In this document: piece by piece, positions 1 through 5,434 of the stretch
Layout of the letters: each line of letters begins with the position of its first letter
How positions within the stretch are numbered: position 1 is the first letter of the stretch
Assembly (NCBI GenBank): GCA_015654965.1
Contig: JAATGD010000213.1
Coordinates: 1 to 6,752, forward strand
DNA: 6,752 nt
Direction: 5' to 3'
DNA from: Hyphomicrobiales bacterium
Lineage (GTDB): Bacteria > Pseudomonadota > Alphaproteobacteria > Rhizobiales > Rhizobiaceae
Position numbers and translations under genes: made by a program
Notes under the pieces: model-generated
What the model was told of the DNA's origin: nothing
What the model saw: only the letters and a program-made list of their open reading frames with translations
The model's database searches: none

Positions 1-50
1 GCATTTCCAGCAAAAGTGTGTAACGGTTTTGCTTCAGGATAATGGGATAA
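1..50 (+). repeat. Rhizobiales-type intergenic hairpin repeat, copy 1 (upstream of rpoA)
   Basis: This copy begins at the first base of the window, so its left boundary is unknown. An inner perfect 6-bp inverted repeat, GCAAAA (10-15) and TTTTGC (27-32), encloses an 11-nt loop. Outer arms start with GCATTTCCA (1-9) and end in GGATAATG (37-44). It is clearly related to the element at 1147-1190: same arm sequences, same loop length, and shared GTG...CGG loop ends. In RNA or single-stranded DNA it would form an imperfect hairpin. Similar palindromes are, from memory, abundant in intergenic DNA of Brucella, Rhizobium and Mesorhizobium; no specific family name is assigned. It probably lies between rpsK and rpoA in the alpha-operon transcript, though rpsK is outside the window. 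Confidence 0.75.
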
Positions 51-64
51 AAGAAAGTTTCGGG

Positions 65-79
65 GTTCCTCTGCGGTTC
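65..79. promoter_or_regulatory. GTTC-N7-GTTC match (possible LexA-like box) in the rpoA leader
   Basis: GTTC at 65-68 and GTTC at 76-79 are separated by exactly 7 nt, which is the alphaproteobacterial LexA operator pattern. The spacer (CTCTGCG) is GC-rich, unlike the AT-rich spacer of the box before recA, and the site would lie inside a ribosomal-protein operon. A chance match in a window of this size is quite possible, so this is a pattern match only. Confidence 0.2.
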
Positions 80-88
80 TTCACGTGA

Positions 89-111
89 TCGCCACGATTG
101 GATAGTGGCGA
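89..111 (+). promoter_or_regulatory. 7-bp hairpin in the rpoA leader
   Basis: TCGCCAC (89-95) and GTGGCGA (105-111) form a perfect 7-bp inverted repeat around a 9-nt loop. The stem ends 8 nt before the Shine-Dalgarno sequence AGAGGA (120-125) of rpoA. In mRNA it could affect ribosome loading or mark a processing site. It has no U-tract, so it is not an intrinsic terminator. The structure is seen in the sequence; any role is inference. Confidence 0.45.
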
Positions 112-132
112 CAGTTGATAGAGGAAAAATAC

Positions 133-1146
133 ATGATCCAGAAAAACTGGCAGGAATTGATCAAGCCGAACAAGGTGGAATTCATCACCAAGGGTTCGCG
201 CACGCATGCAACCGTGGTTGCAGAGCCGCTGGAACGCGGTTTTGGTCTGACGCTCGGCAACGCCCTGCGTCGCGTGCTTTTGTCGTCACTGCGCGGCGCT
301 GCCGTTACCGCCATCCAGATTGATGGCGTACTGCATGAATTCTCGTCCATTCCGGGCGTCCGCGAGGATGTCACGGATATCGTGTTGAACGTCAAGGAAA
401 TCGCCATCCGCATGGAAGGCGAGGGGCCGAAGCGCATGGTCGTGCGCAAGGAAGGCCCCGGCGTCGTGACGGCTGGTGACATCCAGACCGTTGGTGACGT
501 TGAGGTTCTCAACCCCGATCACGTCATCTGCACGCTGGACGAAGGCGCTGAAATCCGCATGGAATTCACCGTCAATACCGGCAAGGGCTATGTGCCTGCC
601 GACCGTAACCGTGCGGAAGACGCGCCGATCGGCCTTATCCCAGTCGACAGCCTCTATTCGCCGGTGCGCAAGGTTTCATACAAGATCGAGAACACCCGTG
701 AAGGTCAGGTTCTCGATTATGACAAGCTGACGCTGAACATCGAAACCAATGGTTCGGTCAGCGGTGAAGATGCTGTTGCCTATGCAGCGCGTATTCTTCA
801 GGACCAGCTTGGCGTGTTCGTCAACTTTGAAGAGCCACAGAAGGAAGCTCCGCAGGAAACCGTTGCGGAACTGGCTTTCAACCCGGCGCTTCTCAAGAAG
901 GTGGACGAGTTGGAACTGTCGGTGCGTTCGGCAAACTGCCTGAAGAACGACAACATCGTTTATATCGGCGACCTGATCCAGAAGACGGAAGCCGAGATGC
1001 TGCGGACCCCGAATTTCGGCCGCAAGTCGCTCAACGAGATCAAGGAAGTTTTGGCGTCCATGGGCCTCCATCTTGGTATGGAAATCCCAGCCTGGCCGCC
1101 GGAAAACATCGAAGATCTCGCAAAGCGCTACGAAGATCAATACTAA
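133..1146 (+). CDS. rpoA: DNA-directed RNA polymerase subunit alpha
   Basis: This is the alpha subunit of RNA polymerase. It forms the dimer that scaffolds beta and beta' and contacts UP elements and activators through its C-terminal domain. The 337-residue product has an N-terminal assembly domain (about residues 1-230, with PLERGFGLTLGNALRR at 32-47), an acidic linker, and a C-terminal domain (about 250-320) carrying VRSANCLKND. R265 and N268, the DNA-contacting residues of the E. coli protein, fall at exactly the same numbers here. The ATG at 133 was chosen because AGAGGA (120-125) sits 7 nt upstream and the protein then starts MIQKNWQELI with the usual family length. An in-frame TTG at 115 would add six residues and swallow the ribosome binding site. 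The gene lies in the alpha operon, 101 nt before rplQ, with hairpin repeats on both sides. It is intact, and identification is secure. Confidence 0.98.
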   Translation: MIQKNWQELIKPNKVEFITKGSRTHATVVAEPLERGFGLTLGNALRRVLLSSLRGAAVTAIQIDGVLHEFSSIPGVREDVTDIVLNVKEIAIRMEGEGPKRMVVRKEGPGVVTAGDIQTVGDVEVLNPDHVICTLDEGAEIRMEFTVNTGKGYVPADRNRAEDAPIGLIPVDSLYSPVRKVSYKIENTREGQVLDYDKLTLNIETNGSVSGEDAVAYAARILQDQLGVFVNFEEPQKEAPQETVAELAFNPALLKKVDELELSVRSANCLKNDNIVYIGDLIQKTEAEMLRTPNFGRKSLNEIKEVLASMGLHLGMEIPAWPPENIEDLAKRYEDQY

Positions 1147-1195
1147 GCATTTCCAGCGAAAGTGCGAAGCGGTTTCGCGTGGGATAATGCGTAAG
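1147..1195 (+). repeat. Rhizobiales-type intergenic hairpin repeat, copy 2 (rpoA-rplQ spacer)
   Basis: This element begins with the first base after the rpoA stop codon. The inner stem GCGAAA (1156-1161) / TTTCGC (1173-1178) is perfect around an 11-nt loop. The outer arms GCATT (1147-1151) and AATGC (1186-1190) are also complementary, and TCC (1152-1154) can pair with GGA (1182-1184), leaving small internal bulges. Compared with copy 1 the third base of the inner stem is G instead of A, and its partner is C instead of T, so pairing is kept. The element is co-transcribed between rpoA and rplQ and could act as an mRNA stabilising or processing hairpin. It is too weak in U-tract to be a terminator. 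Confidence 0.8.
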
Positions 1196-1247
1196 ATAAA
1201 ATTAAGACCGGCAATAGTCCGGCTAGAACGAACCAAGGAGAAGGCTC

Positions 1248-1676
1248 ATGCGTCACGGTAACGGATACCGTAAGCTGAACCGCACTGCCTCGCACCGCAA
1301 GGCGATGTTTGCCAACATGGCTGCTTCGCTGATCGAACACGAGCAGATTGTGACGACGCTTCCGAAAGCAAAAGAAATTCGTCCGATCGTTGAAAAGCTT
1401 GTCACCCTCGGCAAGCGCGGCGATCTGCATGCACGTCGCCAGGCAATTTCTGCCATTCGCGACGTCAAGCTTGTTGCAAAGCTGTTTGACACGCTGGCAA
1501 CCCGCTATGCATCGCGCAATGGCGGCTACATCCGCATCATGAAGGCAGGCTTCCGCGCCGGTGATAATGCACCGCTCGCAGTTGTCGAATTCGTGGAACG
1601 CGATGTCGATGCCAAGGGCAAGGCTGACCGCGCCCGCGTCGAAGCCGAACAGGCCGCTGAAGCAGACGCAGCGTAA
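1248..1676 (+). CDS. rplQ: 50S ribosomal protein L17
   Basis: L17 is a component of the large ribosomal subunit near the exit tunnel. The 142-residue product begins MRHGNGYRKLNRTASHRKAM, the hallmark N-terminus of bacterial L17, and continues with the conserved helices containing ASLIEHEQIVTTLPKAKEIR (26-45) and the end of the core, GDNAPLAVVEFVER (105-118). Residues 119-142 form a charged, Ala/Glu-rich tail beyond the core of about 118 residues, as seen in other alphaproteobacteria. The start at 1248 has AAGGAG (1235-1240) 7 nt upstream. It is the last gene of the alpha operon, following rpoA as in most bacteria, and ends 19 nt before a strong intrinsic terminator. Expression presumably follows the ribosomal operon. 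Nothing is unusual in the coding sequence. Confidence 0.98.
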   Translation: MRHGNGYRKLNRTASHRKAMFANMAASLIEHEQIVTTLPKAKEIRPIVEKLVTLGKRGDLHARRQAISAIRDVKLVAKLFDTLATRYASRNGGYIRIMKAGFRAGDNAPLAVVEFVERDVDAKGKADRARVEAEQAAEADAA

Positions 1677-1695
1677 TTCACGCTGACAGAATTTG

Positions 1696-1726
1696 AAAAA
1701 AGCCCCGCATTGCGGGGCTTTTTTTT
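1696..1726 (+). terminator. Intrinsic terminator of the rpoA-rplQ operon
   Basis: AGCCCCGC (1701-1708) pairs perfectly with GCGGGGCT (1712-1719) around a 3-nt ATT loop, followed by a run of eight T (1719-1726). The stem is preceded by a run of A (1696-1701), so the opposite strand would also carry a terminator. It starts about 20 nt after the rplQ stop codon and should end the ribosomal transcript. This separates the operon from the protease gene downstream. Confidence 0.95.
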
Positions 1727-1884
1727 GTTATGACGCATGATCTTTGATAGCAAAATATATGCCTGTTCTATTTCAAGCCATACTATAGCCCTTTATCCTT
1801 GGCCTGAGTTGATTACATATAGAAAACGAGTCCCGCTTATGTCTAAACGGGGTGAGATGATCTGAATAAGCGCGGAGTTGGTGC

Positions 1885-3309
1885 ATGAGCTGGCGAAATT
1901 TCGGAATTGCAGCCTTTGTTGTCGCGAGCTTGGGTATCGTGACCGTGCCGTCATGGGCACAGGAGCCGCAGAGTGCCCCGGCAAAGCAGATACCGCTCAA
2001 TCGCGGCGATATGCAGCTTTCTTTCTCGCCTCTGGTCAAGGAAACCACGCCCGCGGTCGTCAACGTCTATGCGGCGCGTCAGGTGCAGGCGCGTTCGCCT
2101 TTTGCAGGCGATCCGTTTTTCGAGCAGTTTTTCGGGCAGCAGTATCAAAACAGCAAGCCGCGCATCCAGCAGTCGCTCGGTTCCGGCGTGATTGTGGAGA
2201 GTTCCGGCATTGTCGTCACCAACAACCACGTCATCAAGGATGCGGACGAAATCAAGATTGCGCTGTCCGACGGGCGGGAATTTGAAAGCAAGCTGCTTTT
2301 ACGCGATGAAACCACCGATCTTGCGGTGCTGAAAATTGAATCCAAAGAGAAATTTCCCGTCCTTGCACTGGGTAATTCCGATGCGGTCGAGGTGGGCGAT
2401 CTGGTTCTCGCCATCGGCAATCCGTTCGGTGTCGGACAGACGGTGACGAGCGGTATCGTTTCTGCGCAATCGCGCACGCAGGTCGGTATTTCCGATTTCG
2501 ACTTCTTCATCCAGACCGATGCCGCGATCAATCCCGGCAATTCTGGCGGCGCGCTGATCGATATGGGCGGGCGGCTGATCGGCATCAATACGGCGATCTA
2601 TTCGCGCTCGGGCGGCTCGGTCGGCATCGGTTTTGCCATTCCATCGAATATGGTTCGCGCGGTCGTGGAAGCGGCGCAAAGCGGCAGCACGAGTTTCGAG
2701 CGGCCCTATATCGGCGCGACGTTTCAGGGTGTTACGGCAGAACTTGCGGAAAGCCTTGGCATGAAGCAGCCCTATGGCGCTTTCATCACGGCGCTTGCCA
2801 AGGATGGTCCGGCGGAAAAGGCTGGATTGAAGGTCGGCGATGTGGTGCTGGCGATCCAGGGCGCGCGCGTCGATAATAATGATGTTCTGGGTTATCGCCT
2901 TTCCACCGCTGGCATCGGTAACACCGTGTCGGTTGAAATCCTGCGCAATGGCAAGAATGAAACCATTCCGGTCACACTGACCAAGGCACCCGAGGTCAAG
3001 CAGGAAGCCCCCGAGACGATTGAAGGCGATAGCCCGTTTTCAGGTGCGTCCGTGCAGGAACTGACGCCGGAGACGGCAGGCAAACTGCGCCTCAAGTCTG
3101 ATGCGCAGGGTGTTGTCATCGTCGGTGTCTATTCCGGCTCGCCTTCCGCACGGCTGGGCCTGCGTCCCGGCGATATCATCCGCAATCTCAACGGCAATCC
3201 GATCCGCAGCGTCAATGATCTGAAAGCGGTTCTCGATGCCGGTCGCGGGCTTGCATGGCGCATGGAAATCGAGCGCAATGGCGCGATCCTGCGGCAGTTC
3301 GTGCGCTGA
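1885..3309 (+). CDS. Do/DegQ-like periplasmic serine endoprotease (HtrA family, S1C)
   Basis: This is a trypsin-fold protease that degrades or refolds damaged envelope proteins. The 474-residue product has a signal peptide (residues 1-25, hydrophobic core 7-22, likely cut after SWA-25). The protease domain at about 45-260 has the catalytic triad H115 (TNNHVI), D145 (TTDLAVLK) and S220 (NPGNSGG). PDZ1 lies at about 273-366 (RPYIGATFQG; AEKAGLKVGDVV) and PDZ2 at about 388-470 (SARLGLRPGDII). The loop between the first strands (about 66-95) is short and lacks the long Gln-rich segment of E. coli DegP, so it looks more DegQ-like; no symbol is given because Brucella-type genomes carry several HtrA paralogues. 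The ATG at 1885 follows GGAG (1874-1877) by 7 nt. The gene lies after the rplQ terminator, so it needs its own promoter in 1727-1884. One weak candidate is TTGATA (1744-1749) with TTCTAT (1766-1771). It probably shares a transcript with rarA. Confidence 0.95.
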   Translation: MSWRNFGIAAFVVASLGIVTVPSWAQEPQSAPAKQIPLNRGDMQLSFSPLVKETTPAVVNVYAARQVQARSPFAGDPFFEQFFGQQYQNSKPRIQQSLGSGVIVESSGIVVTNNHVIKDADEIKIALSDGREFESKLLLRDETTDLAVLKIESKEKFPVLALGNSDAVEVGDLVLAIGNPFGVGQTVTSGIVSAQSRTQVGISDFDFFIQTDAAINPGNSGGALIDMGGRLIGINTAIYSRSGGSVGIGFAIPSNMVRAVVEAAQSGSTSFERPYIGATFQGVTAELAESLGMKQPYGAFITALAKDGPAEKAGLKVGDVVLAIQGARVDNNDVLGYRLSTAGIGNTVSVEILRNGKNETIPVTLTKAPEVKQEAPETIEGDSPFSGASVQELTPETAGKLRLKSDAQGVVIVGVYSGSPSARLGLRPGDIIRNLNGNPIRSVNDLKAVLDAGRGLAWRMEIERNGAILRQFVR

Positions 3310-3323
3310 GAGGACCAATTGAA

Positions 3324-3344
3324 ATGATCGGGTCAATAGCATGA
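3324..3344 (+). other. Six-codon minicistron (MIGSIA) overlapping the rarA start
   Basis: AGAGGA (3309-3314), beginning within the protease stop codon, is a good Shine-Dalgarno sequence but lies 26 nt from the rarA ATG, too far to serve it directly. It is 9 nt from an ATG at 3324 that opens a six-codon ORF whose TGA (3342-3344) overlaps the rarA ATG (3341-3343) as ATGA. This is the usual geometry of translational coupling by termination-reinitiation. Short ORFs arise easily by chance; the support is the ribosome-binding-site spacing plus the exact overlap. Confidence 0.4.
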
Positions 3345-4651
3345 GCGATCTGTTTTCTGCGTCAGTGGACCCCAATGCGGACCGTAACCGGCCCTTGGCG
3401 GATCGCCTTCGCCCGAAAAATCTCGGTGACGTGACGGGGCAGGAGCACCTGACCGGTCCCGAAGGTGTTCTGACGCGGATGATCGCGTCCGGCTCGCTTG
3501 GCTCGATGATTTTCTGGGGACCGCCGGGAACCGGCAAGACCACGGTCGCGCGGCTTCTGGCAGGTGAAACCGATCTGGCCTTCGAGCAGATTTCGGCGAT
3601 CTTTTCCGGCGTTGCCGATCTCAAGAAAGTGTTTGAAGCAGCGCGCGCCCGGCGCATGTCGGGTCGTCAGACGCTTTTGTTCGTGGACGAGATCCATCGT
3701 TTCAACCGTGCACAACAGGACAGTTTTCTGCCTGTGATGGAAGATGGCACCGTCATCCTGATCGGGGCTACGACGGAAAACCCGTCATTCGAGCTGAATG
3801 CCGCTCTTTTGTCGCGTGCGCGGGTGCTGACATTCCATCCCCATGATGCGCAGAGCATTGCAACGCTTCTCAAGCGCGCCGAAGAGCAGGAAGAGCACCC
3901 GTTACCGCTTGATGAAGAGGCGAGGGCGAGCCTCATCCGCATGGCGGATGGCGATGGTCGAGCCGCGCTGACATTGGCCGAAGAAATATGGCGCGCTGCC
4001 CGTGTCGATGAAATATTCGATGCCGCAAAATTGCAAGACGTGGTGCAGCGGCGCGCGCCCGTCTATGACAAGAGTCAGGACGGGCATTATAATCTGATTT
4101 CGGCGCTGCATAAATCGGTGCGCGGTTCGGACCCGGATGCAGCACTCTATTATCTCTGCCGTATGTTCGATGCCGGTGAAGACCCGCTTTATCTGGGGCG
4201 GCGGCTGGTGCGCATGGCGGTCGAGGATATCGGCCTTGCCGATCCGCAGGCGCTCGTCATCTGCAATGCCGCCAAGGACGCCTATGACTATCTCGGCTCG
4301 CCCGAGGGGGAACTGGCTTTGGCGCAGGCCTGCGTCTATCTCGCAACCGCACCCAAATCCAACGCGGTCTATATGGCTTACAAGAGCGCGATGCGGATGG
4401 CGAAGGAACATGGCTCGCTGGTTCCGCCAAAGCATATCCTTAACGCGCCGACGAAACTCATGAAAGGCGAGGGCTATGGTGAAGGCTATGCCTATGACCA
4501 TGACCAGCCGGATGCTTTTTCGGGGCAGGATTATTTCCCTGAAAAAATGGGGCGGCAGAAATTTTATGATCCGCCGGAGCGTGGCTTTGAGCGGGAAATC
4601 AGAAAAAGGCTCGATTACTGGGCGCGGCTGAGACAGGAACGTCAGCGCTAA
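3341..4651 (+). CDS. rarA: Replication-associated recombination protein A (AAA+ ATPase RarA/MgsA)
   Basis: This is a clamp-loader-like AAA+ ATPase that acts at stalled replication forks and is related to eukaryotic WRNIP1/Mgs1. The 436-residue product has the family N-terminus with PLADRLRPKNLGDVTGQEHL (18-37), Walker A GPPGTGKT (60-67), Walker B LLFVDEIH (112-119, D116 and E117), sensor 1 GATTENPSF (142-150) and an arginine-finger region LLSRAR (156-161). The C-terminal tetramerisation domain includes HYNLISALHKSVRGSDPDAALYY (split across about 247-270) and the conserved PPKH and GEGYGEGY stretches. The ATG at 3341 gives the usual N-terminus, but only weak GATCGGG-like sequence lies directly upstream, so translation may depend on the minicistron at 3324-3344. 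It follows the protease gene by 31 nt, consistent with one transcript. Length and motifs are normal, and identification is secure. Confidence 0.97.
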   Translation: MSDLFSASVDPNADRNRPLADRLRPKNLGDVTGQEHLTGPEGVLTRMIASGSLGSMIFWGPPGTGKTTVARLLAGETDLAFEQISAIFSGVADLKKVFEAARARRMSGRQTLLFVDEIHRFNRAQQDSFLPVMEDGTVILIGATTENPSFELNAALLSRARVLTFHPHDAQSIATLLKRAEEQEEHPLPLDEEARASLIRMADGDGRAALTLAEEIWRAARVDEIFDAAKLQDVVQRRAPVYDKSQDGHYNLISALHKSVRGSDPDAALYYLCRMFDAGEDPLYLGRRLVRMAVEDIGLADPQALVICNAAKDAYDYLGSPEGELALAQACVYLATAPKSNAVYMAYKSAMRMAKEHGSLVPPKHILNAPTKLMKGEGYGEGYAYDHDQPDAFSGQDYFPEKMGRQKFYDPPERGFEREIRKRLDYWARLRQERQR

Positions 4652-4658
4652 ATCGTAA

Positions 4659-4678
4659 CCCTTTGTAAACCATAAGGG
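4659..4678 (+). other. Short inverted repeat after rarA
   Basis: CCCTT (4659-4663) and AAGGG (4674-4678) form a 5-bp inverted repeat with a 10-nt loop, starting 7 nt after the rarA stop. There is no T-tract, so it is at best a weak or Rho-assisted terminator or a processing hairpin. The low stem length keeps confidence low. Confidence 0.25.
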
Positions 4679-4693
4679 ATGTAAAATCAGAAG

Positions 4694-4709
4694 TTAATTT
4701 CGCATTTAC
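4694..4709 (+). promoter_or_regulatory. Possible CtrA-like half-match upstream of the SLT lipoprotein gene
   Basis: TTAA (4694-4697), 7 nt, then TTTAC (4705-4709) differs by one base from the alphaproteobacterial CtrA consensus TTAA-N7-TTAAC. It lies 42 nt before a gene for a peptidoglycan-related lipoprotein, a class sometimes cell-cycle controlled. The surrounding segment (4680-4735) is AT-rich, which makes chance matches likely. It probably contains the promoter for the downstream gene, but no clear -35/-10 pair stands out. Confidence 0.15.
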
Positions 4710-4751
4710 TTTTACGCTTTAAAAATTTTTAGAACGAAGACGAGGTTTCCC

Positions 4752-5333
4752 ATGATGCGTGTTTTGTGTCTCGTCGCGCTCATGATCCTTGGAGGCTGTG
4801 CGACCGCCCCGCGGCAGGTCAATAATGTATGCGCAGTTTTCGATCAGCGCGATGGCTGGTTCAATAATTGGCAGCGGGCGGCTTCAAGCGCATCGCGCGA
4901 ATATGGCGTGCCTGTGCCGGTGCTGATGGCAACGATCTATACCGAATCCGGCTTCCAGCCCCATGCGCGGCCACCGCGCACAAAAATCCTCTGGATCATT
5001 CCGTGGAAGCGGGCGTCGAGCGCTTATGGTTATTCACAGGCGCTCAATGGCACATGGGATCGCTACAAGCGTGAAACAGGCCGCTGGTCGGCATCGCGCA
5101 GCAATTTTGCCGATGCGGTGCATTTCATCGGCTGGTATCATTATCAGAGTTATCTTAAAAACGGCATCAACCGTTCGGATGCCTATAGTCTGTATCTGGC
5201 CTATTATAGCGGTCATGGCGGCTATGCCCGCGGGGCATGGCGCGGCAATGCCACGGCGCTGAACGGAGCCAAAAGGGCACAGGCCATGGCAAACCGCTAT
5301 GCTGCGCAGCTGCGCTCCTGTGGTGGAGCTTGA
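4752..5333 (+). CDS. Lipoprotein with lysozyme-like/SLT transglycosylase domain
   Basis: This is a predicted envelope lipoprotein that probably cleaves or binds peptidoglycan. The 193-residue product starts with a short signal peptide and lipobox LGGC (13-16), so lipidation at C16 is expected. The rest resembles the lysozyme-like SLT fold: a putative catalytic glutamate in TIYTESGFQP (E65), a substrate-cleft motif AYGYSQALNGTWDRY (91-105) in place of the classical G-x-x-Q segment, and LAYYSGHGGYARG (149-161) in place of the AYN-x-G motif. A basic/aromatic insert, ILWIIPWKR (79-87), separates the first two. GAGG (4742-4745) lies 6 nt before the ATG at 4752 and 9 nt before a second ATG at 4755, so either may be used. 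The stop TGA (5331-5333) is followed at once by an in-frame TAA. Its neighbour is another lipoprotein that should bind peptidoglycan. The fold is fairly sure; activity is inferred, and no symbol is known to me. Confidence 0.85.
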   Translation: MMRVLCLVALMILGGCATAPRQVNNVCAVFDQRDGWFNNWQRAASSASREYGVPVPVLMATIYTESGFQPHARPPRTKILWIIPWKRASSAYGYSQALNGTWDRYKRETGRWSASRSNFADAVHFIGWYHYQSYLKNGINRSDAYSLYLAYYSGHGGYARGAWRGNATALNGAKRAQAMANRYAAQLRSCGGA

Positions 5334-5359
5334 TAAAAGGCGTGCAGAAGGGAACGACA

Positions 5360-5407
5360 ATGGAATTTGCGACACCTTCCAGCCTAAATCGCGATTATGA
5401 TGCGTAG
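5360..5407 (+). other. Possible small ORF of 15 codons between the two lipoprotein genes
   Basis: The ATG at 5360 is preceded at a 6-nt gap by AAGGGA (5348-5353), a good Shine-Dalgarno match. The frame encodes MEFATPSSLNRDYDA and stops at TAG (5405-5407), 27 nt before the OmpA-type gene. It could be a leader peptide, a short translated spacer, or chance. I do not recognise the peptide. It overlaps the inverted repeat at 5391-5415, so translation and folding would compete. Confidence 0.3.
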
Positions 5408-5415
5408 GGAATCGC
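5391..5415 (+). repeat. Inverted repeat upstream of the OmpA-type gene, perhaps a decayed hairpin repeat
   Basis: GCGATT (5391-5396) and AATCGC (5410-5415) are perfectly complementary around a 13-nt loop, ending 4 nt before the Shine-Dalgarno GAGGA (5420-5424). The wider segment 5376-5432 contains TTCCAGC, then TCGC, GTG and GGATAA followed by GC. This is the same order of blocks as the repeats flanking rpoA but with extra bases in the middle. It may be a degenerate third copy, but the similarity is patchy. Confidence 0.35.
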
Positions 5416-5434
5416 AAGTGAGGATAAGCATTCC

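Noticed and set aside
115..132. In-frame TTG extension of rpoA by six codons
   Set aside because: The extension would start inside the leader and overlap the AGAGGA ribosome binding site. Starting at 133 gives the normal 337-residue length, with R265 and N268 at E. coli numbering.
1208..1222. CCGG ... CCGG small hairpin in the rplQ leader
   Set aside because: The stem is only 4 bp, made of a self-complementary tetramer with no extension. This is expected by chance in GC-rich DNA.
676..1236. 186-codon open frame on the minus strand opposite rpoA
   Set aside because: It is fully antisense to a conserved essential gene, has no recognisable domain, and is typical of mirror frames in GC-rich coding DNA.
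1799..1823. TTGGCC ... TATAGA as a promoter for the protease gene
   Set aside because: The spacer is only 13 nt, too short for a sigma-70 promoter.
1839..1865. Eight-codon frame before the protease gene
   Set aside because: It has only a weak ribosome-binding-site match and stops 19 nt before the real start without overlapping it, so nothing beyond chance supports it.
3040..3657. 205-codon minus-strand open frame across the protease-rarA junction
   Set aside because: It overlaps two well-supported genes in antisense, with no recognisable motif and low-complexity Arg/Ala-rich composition. It is best explained as a shadow frame.
3902..4501. 199-codon minus-strand open frame opposite rarA
   Set aside because: It is antisense to the conserved RarA C-terminal domain and has no recognisable motifs or convincing ribosome binding site.
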